NCBI RefSeq assembly: GCF_016920785.2
Contig: NW_024609846.1
Span: 115,161,473 to 115,225,472, forward strand
DNA length: 64,000 nucleotides
Source: Ixodes scapularis
Lineage: Eukaryota > Arthropoda > Arachnida > Ixodida > Ixodidae
Direction: 5' to 3'
A model generated the notes under the pieces. It saw nothing but the letters and a program-made list of their open reading frames with translations. It searched no databases and was not told the DNA's origin. Positions within the stretch are counted from its first letter, which is position 1; every line of letters begins with the position of its first letter. The position numbers and the translations under genes are program-made. Below, in pieces: positions 53,202 through 63,239 of the stretch.

Positions 53202-53840
53202 TCAATGGTTTGTATATTACAGTTTTGCTTCCGTTTCCTTTTCACAGCACCTTGAGATAATCCTTGATTTCAAATGCATTTACGACACTCAATGACGGAA
53301 TGAATTTCATTTTCCTCGCCATTCACTTCAAATATTAACCTGAACCCCAAGAAAACCCATGCATTAGTAATGAAGAGACATTGTGCCTAACCTTTATGTG
53401 CGCGTTTAGCGTGACGTAAGCACAATGAAAAAGCGAGGTCGACAAAGGGTGACTCTGCCTCTTCGGTCACTCTTTGGGTTCAAAAACGTCGACTCACGAA
53501 GTTTCTTGGGCGTGGCACAAGGGTGCTCCGGCATACCTTGAGTCAAGCAACGTTGATCCAATCAGCTCCACTCAGTTTCAGTGAGCTAAATTTTGGTCCC
53601 AAATCGTTGCTTGTCTGCGTGTTATGGCTTGTCTTTCGACAACTTTGCATGAGATGGGATGCAAGTCCTACTAAAAATGGTGCAGTGTTCATCGCTTCCG
53701 CACTTTATAACAAAGCCTGTGTTTCGCCTGGGGTATCAAAGGAGAAAAAAGTGCTTCTCTCCGGGTCTGTGAAAAAACGGATGAGCTTTTGTTCGGTGAG
53801 CTTCTGTCCGGTGAGCTTTTGTCCGGTTACCCGAGTAGGT

Positions 53841-55510
53841 ACACACTGCGTGAAACTATTAGTGCGGACACCGCCCCGACGTTCGTTCGTGTGGTGGGTA
53901 CACCGGGTATTAAAGAACACACAAATTTAAAAGGTCAGTGCCCAGGGAGAGCACGGCTCACATACTATTAGCTTTTATGACAGTACATCAGCTGTAAGAA
54001 ACAAACAAAACGAAATTATTACACCCCAGTGTAAATAGTGTAATTTTATGCTCTAGAGTGTGTTTCAAGTTGCTCTGTGAGGTGTTGGTTTCGGAAACCG
54101 CACGGTCTCAAATAAATAAACATTATTATTATTTTTTTAATGAAAAGGAGTTGCTGAAACCGCTAAACCGGTAACCAATGTCTTTTTTAAATATATTTTT
54201 AATTATTATAAGAAAGAAACTGTGGTCGCTTGTTTGTGATAACTGTGTTGCGCACTGTGTAATTCCCGTGCGATACAACTCATCAGGGACCTTTTGTATC
54301 CCGACGAAACACGATTGAGTGACAGAGACGGCCTTCCGTGAACTCCTCCACTTTATCGGGGACACCAACTTTGCAGACAAGATTTAGCTTTTGAATAGAC
54401 CGAGCACTAATATTCATGCGACTCGGCTGTAAACGTTTTGGCCAACCCTCTAAGAACTCTCCGAAGAACTACTGCAGCGAAAGCAATAAACTGAAGAGCC
54501 GCAGGAATTACCTACCGATCACCTTCCCAGTAAAACTATAAATGACTCATATTTAGGCCCTCGTAAATATATGCATATTCTTCTAGCATCTTCTCAGTAC
54601 CTTTCATCACCCCACATTTTTCTCTTTCCTCTCTTTTTTCTATTCACCTTCCTGGTCCATTAGGCAGTGAGTGGCTCGCCCCATAAACAGAGGCCCATGT
54701 ACCTCCGTGTGGAAATTCATCGCGTCACAGTAAAATAAACAAGATCAAACTATTTCTTACTAACAAAACATGCGTTCATAAAAATGCACCCCCTCCAAAA
54801 AAAAAAAGAAGAAAAAAAAAAAGATATAAACGAAGAAATAACAATTCATTTTGCGTGCAAATGTGTACGTTTCAACAACAACAACAAAAAAAAAGAAACG
54901 AAAAAAAGTACCTACTCTAAAATGCACATACAAATGTTTTGATACACCACACAAAATAAAAATCGTTAGTAACGGCTCCTTGCATTGTTCGTTTAAGATA
55001 TTCAAACAGCGCCACCTCAGCGGCATGCAGCAGCGGATTCACGCAGTTTTCTTCGTGGCGCTTATTTTGCATAACACCTTTTTACAGCCTTATCACTTAA
55101 AAATTCTGCAACAGACATGAACGCAACGAATTTGTACGGTTGAAGATCGAGAAGAAGAAGAAAAAAGCTTAAGTCAAGCAAGTAACCTTCACTTTTTTTT
55201 TTTTTTATATTAAAGAGACCGCGCACTCCTCTAGCTGCGTTCGAAACAGCCGGTACGGGTACGCCCGAGTCGCAAGGGATGTCGCAAGAAGGAACTTCAA
55301 ACTCTTCAGTAGAAAATACATTATCAAACATTCATAGCGTGAAATCTTTAATTAAACTAAACCCATACACGTGATCAAGCACTACAAGCGCGCAGCTATA
55401 AGGATGGTTCACACATTTGCGTTTGAATGCACGATCGACTACGTTGGAACCGCCCGTTACCACACACGACGAGAGAACACACAGTGGCACACTGGCGCCA
55501 CCTATCAGAT
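53841..55510. other. mostly unassigned, with a LINE tail
   Basis: GAAACCGCACGGTCTCAAATAAATAAAC(ATT)n at about 54095-54140 looks like a + strand LINE 3' end; it has no coding part. The rest is AT-rich with purine runs (about 54797-54825, 54880-54905) and no supported exon. Confidence 0.4.
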
Positions 55511-55726
55511 ATGCGGAGCGCGAGTTCGTCTGCTACCTTTGTAGGAGTTGTGGTGACGTCAGAACGCCGAGCTGTGACTGGCTCTGATTGAAGGATAGTG
55601 GTGTAGACCTTGAAGCAAGCTGCCTTGAGGCCTACCCACTATCCTTCAAACAGGACCAATCAGAGCTCGGCGTTCTGACGTCACCAGAACCCCAACAAAA
55701 GAAGCAGACGAACTTGCTTCCGCATA
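55511..55726. mobile_element. 216-bp hairpin MITE
   Basis: ATGCGGAGCGCGAGTTCGTC with its complement at 55705-55726, GTGACGTCAGAACGCCGAGC with GCTCGGCGTTCTGACGTCAC, and GAAGGATAGTGG with CCACTATCCTTC. It is related in part to the fold at 58566-58778 (GAGCTCTGATTGG). Confidence 0.75.
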
Positions 55727-55947
55727 GCCCCGGAACTTTTCTAGTCCGCGTATAACTAGACTGAAGGTTTCACGGTGTTTTCGAGATCAAAGCTACGCAC
55801 TATCCATGAGAAATTGGGTCGCTTATAACATTGTGGGAATTATATGTCAAGCACACGGTGAAACAATGATGCGTAAGGTATACGCAGGCGGGAAGTGTTC
55901 CAGAGAAAATCGACAGATGGCGCCACTGTACTCTTTCGCCGTAAGCG

Positions 55948-56236
55948 ATTACGAGCGATCACACTCGGCAGTTGCGTCGGCTCTGCACAAACACCAAAAT
56001 GGAGGCGCCCACAACCAGGGGTTTCCCCAGGAATTGAAATTAGGGGGGGGGGGGGGGGGCATTGAGAATAGAGGAGTCATTGCAAATTAAGGGAGTGTCT
56101 TCAGAAATATAAAGGGGTACACCCCCCCCCCCCCCCCCCCCCCCCCCGCTTAGTGTGTGTTTAGGAAAACCACTGCCCACAACAATGTCGGGGAACAGAA
56201 TGCCTATACTCGAAGCGCAGCTCATTTAGTGGCTCT
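55948..56236. mobile_element. hAT MITE copy F, partial and interrupted
   Basis: GGCAGTTGCGTCGGCTCTGC and GCGCCCACAACAATGTCGGG belong to the TAGWGCCACTAAAT family; the right end TTTAGTGGCTCT is present but the left half is missing. A 160-bp element splits it. Confidence 0.7.
56016..56175. mobile_element. 160-bp hAT MITE inside copy F
   Basis: Perfect 8-bp duplication CCCACAAC (56008-56015 and 56176-56183), derived from the host MITE. Tips CAGGGGTTTCCCCAGG (left) and, in reverse complement, CAGTGGTTTTCCT (right) fit the hAT CAGNG start. Long poly-G (56043-56059) and poly-C (56121-56147) runs form complementary inner arms. Confidence 0.88.
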
Positions 56237-56989
56237 GGCGTGAACCAGCCTAAAGATGTTTATTCGGGAGCGTTGCGGAAAGCGTCTTTTCGATCGAATT
56301 AATCTTGTAGTTGCAAACAAATTCCAAAACAACGACACAGTTGGACAATAAGTGAAAATACTGTGAGTGCGCAGGTGAGCTGGTGGTAGCTATTCGTGTC
56401 ACTTAACACAAAAAGATTGTGGCACAGAAAAGGAAAAACGACACAAACAGTTGGACAGTTTTTGTAACTATCACAGGAGGCAACCCAAATCGCGGAAAAG
56501 CGTCGCATGGGTTTGCCTGTCTTTGACTCCAAACAAGTGGTACGTGATACGAGAAAACAAAAAGTGCCGGATTTATTTATTTACCTTATTACACACCATT
56601 AGTCCCAATAAGGACTTTTACGAAGGTGGTAAAAATTATTTTCAAACGTAAAAGAAAGCGAGGGTGCAAACAATAAAAGTATACTCATTCGCATATATTC
56701 AGACCATATAACGGCGAGCCCCTGTTTTAAAATGCCGTTTCTAAGAATAAAAAAAAAAAAAAAAAAAAAAATCGGTACGCCAACTCAAGGGCAAGATAAA
56801 GAACGCGTAGAGGAAGCGCGATGACGAAGCGGCAAAGTCCGCGAACCCGTCATTGGTGGGACTCGAAGGGAAACAAACGCACGTCAGCACCTTTTCGAGG
56901 GAAAAACAAACGCACGAGGTGCGCCAGGGGCAGAGGAACTTGCACGCCGTCCTACTTTATTATAAGTTTGGAACGTAGCGTAGGTACAC
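56237..56989. other. no supported gene
   Basis: Low-complexity and AT-rich DNA, with a poly-A run at about 56750-56770. No recognisable feature. Confidence 0.4.
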
Positions 56990-57300
56990 GATCCGAAAGG
57001 AGCCGCCAATCGAGCAACCCCAAAAGTGCATCGTCATGGCGCTCGTCGTCTTTGTGCATTTGCCACCAGATTAAACGAGTCACGCACAGAAAATGCATCG
57101 CATCCTGCGCTTTTTTTTTTTTTTTGTGCGTGACTGATCTTGTTGGCAATAGAGACAACGCGCGCGCGCCTTGACGGTACACTTTTGGCGTGCCTTGATT
57201 CGATCGACAGCGCATGCTCAAAAGGCGTTCCCCAGCCCAGCAGACAAAGATGGCAGCGGACAGAAGGCGATTTTTGCGAAGGTCTATATACGCTGCGGTC
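56990..57300. repeat. diverged MITE related to 60800-61070
   Basis: CAAAAGTGCATCGTCATGGC then GCTCGTCGTCTTTGTGCATT resembles the left arm of the element at 60800-61070 in the same orientation. GTCACGCACAGAAAATG and TTTGTGCGTGAC form a short internal stem. Confidence 0.45.
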
Positions 57301-58355
57301 ACACCGCAAGTGAAACAGTCGAATTCTTAAGAAATGCGTTCAATTAATTAAAAAAAAAAAATCTTCTGGCTCGTTACAAGACACAAAGCTTTCGACTAAC
57401 ACTTCACGTACTGAACGCGCGACAATAGATTTCCAGTTGTTTTTCCCAGAATTCCTGACGATCACCGTAGCGAAAACAGCATATGTTGCAGATGGTCCTG
57501 TATAGTGCCCACGCTTCTCTTGCCTCTATTGACAAAAAACAATAAAATTAAGGGTACAAAAAAATTGGCATAGTAAGTGAAAGCCCCAAATGGGTAATGA
57601 GGCGTATACTGCGTTGTTATCCCGGCAGCAGGACTGATTGCAATCTCCGCCAGGGAATGACAAGCAAGAGTTTCAATTTCCGGACTTTCCGCGCGGCCGC
57701 CATGTTCGCCGACCATAAATAAACGCGCTGTAACGTTTTTTCTCGTTCTGTCCAGGCTCGCCCGTCTTGTTCTTGCGTCCCGTTTTGCTACTTAGAAAAA
57801 ATTACATATATAATGCCATTTTTTCTGCCGTTAACTACACTACACCGTCCCATGCACACACCTTGCTTGTAATGGAAAGCTCTTCCATTAATCGTTAATA
57901 TTTTCAATCATGTCTGCGTAAAATGACTAAATGAGGCTATTTTCCATGCGAAGAAACGTTCCGGCATTCATCTTAATTTTCCTCGCGATAATACGGAACG
58001 AGTCCATGCATACAAGACGGGACAAAAGACGGAGCACAGAAATTTAATTAAATTTTTGTGATATCTTGCTTTGTACGAACGAAGGTGGGTTTCCAGCACG
58101 CACGAGCGAATAAGGTTCGAGGATTACCTTAGGCCACGTGGAGTTCCATCAGCGAAATCTCAGTTACGCGGCGCATTTTTCACAGTAAGCCTCTGTCAGG
58201 GCGCGGATGCGCCAGCCTGGATTCGAAACGCAAACCGCGGCTGGAGATTCGTAGGCCGACAAATATGCCTCGGAGAGACGGCTCAAAGGAAAAAAGCGCG
58301 TCCGCGGGACGCGTTGCACGCCTGCCTTCTGTAATATTAGCGCGAACGAAAATCC
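57301..58355. other. no supported gene
   Basis: A - strand frame at 57462-57716 (MVGEHGGRAESPEIETLACH) is open but has no domain I recognise. Otherwise featureless. Confidence 0.35.
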
Positions 58356-58540
58356 TCCAAAGTGCAATCCACTCATACCAATTCCAGATATAAAGACGTA
58401 CTGCTTATAACGACCAGTTTCTAGAGTTTCTCGCCTATAGAAACGCTCAGTTTCTAGACCAGACACAACAATAATCGGTTATAGCGATTGAATTTTGGGG
58501 TTTTCTCACGTTATCGTTATAAGCGGACTGCACTGTATAC
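58356..58540. mobile_element. possible Tc1/mariner-pogo MITE
   Basis: AAAGTGCAATCCACTCATAC at the left and, in reverse complement at the right, CAGTGCAGTCCGCTTATAAC next to a TA. Tips of this kind are typical of pogo/Tigger-type elements. The left tip is diverged. Confidence 0.4.
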
Positions 58541-58565
58541 GGAGAGAAAGTGAGGGAGAGGAGGA

Positions 58566-58778
58566 GGTGAGAGCGCGTCGGCGACTCCAGAGCGCCGAGC
58601 TCTAGTTGGAAGGATGTAGGCGTGAAGGTTGGACGCTGCGCGTGGAGCAGACGACGCTTTTGTTCGTCCTGATCAGAGGACGACAGTTGATAGAAGACAA
58701 AAAGGCAGCTAGCCTTTACGTCTACCCACCAACCGCTCCAATCAGAGCTCGGTGCTCTGACGTCATCGGTCGCTCTCG
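58566..58778. mobile_element. foldback MITE
   Basis: CGCCGAGCTCTAGTTGGAAG pairs imperfectly with CCAATCAGAGCTCGGTGCTC; outer GTCGGCGACTCC faces GACGTCATCGGTC. Shares GAGCTCTGATTGG with 55511-55726. Confidence 0.45.
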
Positions 58779-59690
58779 TCCCCTCCTCGTTCTCAGTTTC
58801 GCCCCGTATATAGTGGCGCTCGTTGCCTTCTGCTGTGTACTGGCTGAGCCTGCACGCTCGATGCCTTCGAGACGCCGAGGTGTTATCGAAACTAGGAAAC
58901 TCGCGCTGCAGGTGGGACAACTGAAAAACGTACCTGCCGTGCTCATCCTGACAGTAACTAGGGTGCTCTCGAAACGACAAACTAGAGAGCTCAATATAGG
59001 CCTCGTTTGTTTACCCTTGTCTCCAGTCACGTATTTCACGTGTGTAACATGTGGTCTACAAGAACAATAGCGAATATATTTTTACCTGGAAAAAGTGATT
59101 CACACACACGTGACGCAAAACAAGTACGTGCGACATTTACACTTAAAACATGAACACGTCATAATGGCGTGCCGAAAGTATATGTGAGGAGAAGAAAACA
59201 AAAGGAAAATCTTGCCCTCGTGGCGATGGAACGTTTTAGTTCCGTCGCCAGGTGACAAGACAAGCCGTACAATAAACAAGACAAGGCGAGCCAAAGTGTA
59301 GTCGTTAACGAGCGTGGCAGAACCACGATGTATACTGTAATCCTGACCTGCTCACAGAAGAGTGTGCCAGCGGGCACCTTGTAGTACAGGCCGCGGCCGC
59401 AGCGTTTCGTCACGTTATGATTCGTGGCGCTGCGCAAAGGTTTCTTTGCTTCCTAGGGTATCCGCATATCAATCGAAGGCGCGAGCGGCGTTATCTGGTC
59501 GCTTTCTGCTGTCCTCGTGGGCCTCGCAGGATTTCGTCAGTCAGTGACAGATTCTTCTCACTAGACGCGCCGGCTGCCAACAAAGTTACTATTTATGGGA
59601 TATCCGAGAACGCGTCTTATTTGGGCGTAAGCACAAGAGCAGTCGAAGCTACAAAAAAAAAAAAAACGCCTTTGCGTTTTTTTGCCCGAA
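58779..59690. other. no supported gene
   Basis: Short overlapping ORFs on both strands. No domain, RNA gene or clear element. Confidence 0.4.
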
Positions 59691-59694
59691 AAGC

Positions 59695-60160
59695 GTAATA
59701 ATACAACGCGCGGTGACGTCATCTATGACGTCACTGGCAACGTTATTAGATTAGCTCAGTTACGGAACTGCCCATAGACGCTGCATGCGTGACCCAGTAC
59801 GCCCCCTCACTCAACACGACTCGCCTGGCGTCGCTCGACGTGCCGGACGGCTGCTTTGGTAACTGCAGTGTATTCTATGGGATACGTGCGTTTCGAAGCA
59901 CGTGCGGCGTCTACATGGCGTTTCAGCTCTGCTTTATGCAGGCTCTATGGAACGCAATTATGAAACGAAAATGTTGATGGCGCTTCGAACGACGGCAGGC
60001 GGATTGAAGTGAGTTGGGGGGGGGGGGGGGGGGGGTACCCTTTTCCGCGGGAGTTCCACAAGTGACGTAATCTAGTAACGTTGATCAGTGGTGACTCTCA
60101 TGACGTCACGTGTGACGCAATCACGGGAAATGTCCCATAATGCACCGCGCGGTTACGCCG
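59695..60160. repeat. diverged foldback with poly-G run
   Basis: CGCGCGGTGACGTCATCTATGA near 59708 is loosely complementary to the TGACGTCACGTG...CACCGCGCGG region near 60100-60152; AACGTTATTAGATTA faces TAATCTAGTAACGTT. A G run lies at about 60017-60036. Boundaries are approximate. Confidence 0.4.
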
Positions 60161-60267
60161 ACGCTGACGGCGGCGCCGACGCCGCTCAACCGGAAACAGA
60201 CGCCTAAGCGCTGCGCTCTAATAAATAAAAATGTGCTTGTGTTTTCTTCCGTTTTCAACTTCTTAAA

Positions 60268-60270
<3 letters not shown>

Positions 60271-60300
<30 letters not shown>
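60271..60300. repeat. poly-A run
   Basis: About 30 A bases after CAACTTCTTAAATGT, with AATAAA about 50 bases upstream (near 60221). This could be the tail of a retroposed sequence, but I do not recognise the source. Confidence 0.7.
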
Positions 60301-60302
<2 letters not shown>

Positions 60303-60356
60303 TTCCGAAAAACAAAGCGTGTCTTTCCAGCACTTGGTGACCCGGCTTTGAAGTAA

Positions 60357-60600
60357 GCCACCTCGGTGGCTCCGATGCGAGAGCGTCGGCCTACGGATGC
60401 CCATGTGGCGGGTTCGAATCCCGGCCGAGGTGCCCGCAATCTGGCGGAGGCTTATTGCTGAGGAGGCGCCGTGTAACCGAGCTTTCGGTTGCACGTCAAA
60501 AGATCCCCAGGTGGTCGAAATTAATCCTCAGTCCTCCGCTGGGGCGTGCCAGATGCCCGTCGTTGGTTTGGCACGTAAAACCCCCAAATTTGAAATTTGA
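60357..60600 (+). mobile_element. tRNA-derived SINE
   Basis: The head resembles a tRNA: GCCACCTCGGTGGCTCCGAT (A-box region), GAGAGCGTCGGCC, then GGGTTCGAATCCCGGCCGAG with a perfect B box GGTTCGAATCC at 60411-60421. The tail (CCCAGGTGGTCGAAATTAAT, GGCACGTAAAACCCCCAAAT) is the type I recall from abundant tick SINEs. It would be transcribed by RNA polymerase III and mobilised by a partner LINE. It is not a functional tRNA gene because the anticodon arm and 3' end do not close properly. Confidence 0.85.
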
Positions 60601-60799
60601 CTTTGTTTTGAAGTAATTTTCCGATCCGTATGACTTGCGATTAGACCTGGCAGTCGAAAGGTTTGGAGTTAAAATTAGTGCATTTTACAGTTGCAGCGAG
60701 AAGTTGGTCGATTTTCCGCGGTGCAGGTTGACGTGAAGCGCACTGAGCAGAGTTTAATATGCTCCGTTTCACGCTAAGTCCGACCGAAGCCAACGGTAC

Positions 60800-61070
60800 G
60801 AGACGATAAAGCCAGTCAAGGAGCGTCAAAAGGGCATCGCCACGGCGCTCGTCTTCTTTGTGCGTTTGCTCTCGCCGCTAAACCAACAACGCACAGAAAA
60901 AGAAGCGCACGATCACGTCGCATTTACAGCCCGTGATTGCCTCAGCCAGTCATACGCAGAGAGACGACGAGCACCATCAAGATGCACTTTTGGTGCTGCT
61001 TGAATGGCGATCCCTTAGATCGTATAGCGTTGGCCGCGGACGGACACGACATAAAACATATAGACGTTTT
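60800..61070. mobile_element. palindromic MITE
   Basis: GAGCGTCAAAAGGGCATCGC / GGCGCTCGTCTTC at the left faces GACGACGAGCACCATCAAGA / TGCACTTTTGGTGCTGC at the right. Also shared with 56990-57300. Confidence 0.5.
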
Positions 61071-61950
61071 TCGTTTCTTTTCACCCTCCGTCGCACGGGC
61101 GCTGCCATCTTGGAATCACGTGACGCGGCCGCCATTAATTGGCTTCAACTCGTCACGATCCTCTTTCTCCTCCGCTCCTTGGCGAAGATTTTTTTCGTCT
61201 CGTTTTACCGCGAATTTTGTCTCGCTTTGTTAAGTAACATCAAATGCAATTCAATTAAATTTTTATTTCAAATCAATCCATACAATATAAAGACCTGGCC
61301 CACAAAAGCATTTTTACTTATTTTTACTACCTATAGCTGCGTGCCATCATTGTGTGCACAACTTCTGCACTTTATTTTATAACACGTTCAGACTATTTTC
61401 ACCGCTGGCGTACCGGACACGTGCGGAGAAAAGAATCAGCGTTAGCAGTGGCGCCCATTGAGTATGTAGACGACTCTAAGACAGACGAGGGTTGAGAGGC
61501 CAATTATTCATGACAGCGGAAATTCTCAAAGGTGGTAGTGGCGCAGTGAGAAGCTCAAGATATATTTATGACCACGCGTTTATGATCTTCAAGAAGTCAA
61601 ATATAATCAACACAAAAAGTCACTATGTCTGTTTTCTGAAAGCATCGCACTCTACCTTCATAACGAATAAAAAACAGTTGCTTTTGATTATATGATGGAA
61701 TCATTTTTGCGGTATAAGTTTTAGCTTGATGTGTTTATTTATGAATTAAAAGAAAAACTATAAATTGTGCTCGGTCTAATGTCTGCAGCCATTCATAATT
61801 TTTTTAAGACGTACAATTTAAATAGTTTATTTGGACACACAGGGCTGGCTCCACGGGCGAGAAATGACAGGAGGGCGCGTAAGCTTCGCCTTTAAGAGCG
61901 GAACGAGAGAGCTAAATGTAAACCTCTCGCGTTCCCAAGCCGGGCAAGCG
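61071..61950. other. no supported gene
   Basis: AT-rich DNA between the MITE and the gag-like frame. Confidence 0.45.
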
Positions 61951-61957
61951 TGTATAC

Positions 61958-62973
61958 GTGGCTATAGTCGGTAGCGTCATTCTGTGTCCGGCATTCGTCG
62001 AGTACGGACGCATATATAGGACAGCTCGCTCCGATAGGGCGGAGATAACGGCCCTCTGGGGCCGCTGTTATGCTGCTGACGACGTGCCCCAGGAGTATCA
62101 GATTGTGATGCATGCCCTGCCGAAGGAAGTTGCTTTTTCAACCACCCTGTTCCTTCACTGTGACATCACCGGACTACCGTATAGGATTGCGGACTTCAAG
62201 ATAACACTCGAGACCGCAGGTGTACTGCAGGACTTGAAGGCATGTTTACCGTACCAGATGAACCATTTCTCGGCGGTCACATTCCACTCCTTGGCCTCGA
62301 AGCACAAGCTACTGGAGGCAAAGGAGCTCCAAGTTAAGGGAGAGCGTTGCCTTGTTCTGGATCCAAACAGGGCCGACGTGCTACTGAAGGTTTATTGGTT
62401 ATCCACAGAAGTTCCAGACTGCCCCGTTCGCAAGGCACTCCAGCCTTTCGGAAAAGTGGAAAGTGTGGAAAGGGAGACCTGGCGCGAAGATGGCTTCAGA
62501 GGCGCTGAGCCAACAACAAGGAGAGTGCGCCCCAAACTTAAGGACGGCGTGACGACGGAACGACTACCCAACGACTACCCCACCAGCTGCGGGTTCTCAA
62601 CGCCAACACGCTTGTCATCGTTCCAGGTAGGGCACCTATGTGCTTGCTTCGCGGGAAGTATGGGCATGTTCGTCGAGACTGTCGGGCGCCGCGCTGTGAT
62701 TCGTGTCGACAATTTGGTCACTTTAAAGAGGACTGCGTGCAAACCTACGCAACAGTCACTAACGTGAAGCCCGAGGAGCCCAGCTGTGAACTTTTAATGG
62801 ACGAGGTTGAGGCCGAGGCGACTGTGGGAGAAACGAACACTACGGACGGTGCACCCGTCCAGCGTCCATCCTCAAGAGACAAGGAATCAGGCAACATGTA
62901 TCTGCCCCTCTCCATGCCTTCAACGGAAGCAGCTTCGACAGTGGTGAGGAAGGAAAGCAAACTTCGGAATTAA
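61958..62973 (+). pseudogene. gag-like ORF1 with zinc knuckles, frameshifted
   Basis: The first frame contains LPKEVAFSTTLFLHCDITGL, KACLPYQMNHFSAVTF, ELQVKGERCLVLDP, RADVLLKVYWLSTEVPDCPV and LQPFGKVESVERETW. A frameshift near 62572 moves the frame to MCLLRGKYGHVRRDC RAPRCDSCRQFGHFKEDC, two Cys-x2-Cys-x4-His-x4-Cys-type knuckles (the first has lost its second Cys). I recall this protein as the gag/ORF1 of an abundant tick non-LTR element. Its downstream pol is absent: Penelope 3'-end sequence begins right after the stop. Non-functional. Confidence 0.75.
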
Positions 62974-63145
62974 AAACAGCGCGAAAAGACGAGGACCACA
63001 CAAAGAAGTGACACGGACGTAGCGCTGACTTACAACTGAGTTTATTGAACGCAAAATCGCAACATATATTTGCGGTGTCACGAACAAAAGAAGAGAAAGA
63101 ATTCAGCCCACGTGAGGCATCACCAATAAAAATAAAACGATGATA

Positions 63146-63147
<2 letters not shown>

Positions 63148-63193
<46 letters not shown>
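63148..63193. repeat. (TA)n microsatellite in Penelope 3' region
   Basis: About 22 TA units with one interruption, between the coding region and the element end. Confidence 0.95.
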
Positions 63194-63194
<1 letters not shown>

Positions 63195-63239
63195 AAAATG
63201 CGCCATGACACAGCCGTACAGAGTACGTGCTAAAAAGCG

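Larger units (their letters stand above)
52220..53831. mobile_element. Mutator-like element, long copy (1.6 kb)
   Basis: Perfect 9-bp flank CGAGTAGGT (52211-52219 and 53832-53840). The left end has five copies of a 15-bp unit GGACAAAAGCTCACC (about 52233-52300); the right end has three inverted copies (GGTGAGCTTTTGTCC). Flanking-inner regions match the 547-bp element at 3278-3824 (for example GACAACTTAGGTGCATGCGT), which lacks about 52551-53530. Confidence 0.8.

Noticed and set aside
60357..60435. a functional tRNA gene
   Set aside because: Box A and B are good, but the sequence continues into a SINE body and does not close as a cloverleaf with a proper anticodon arm.
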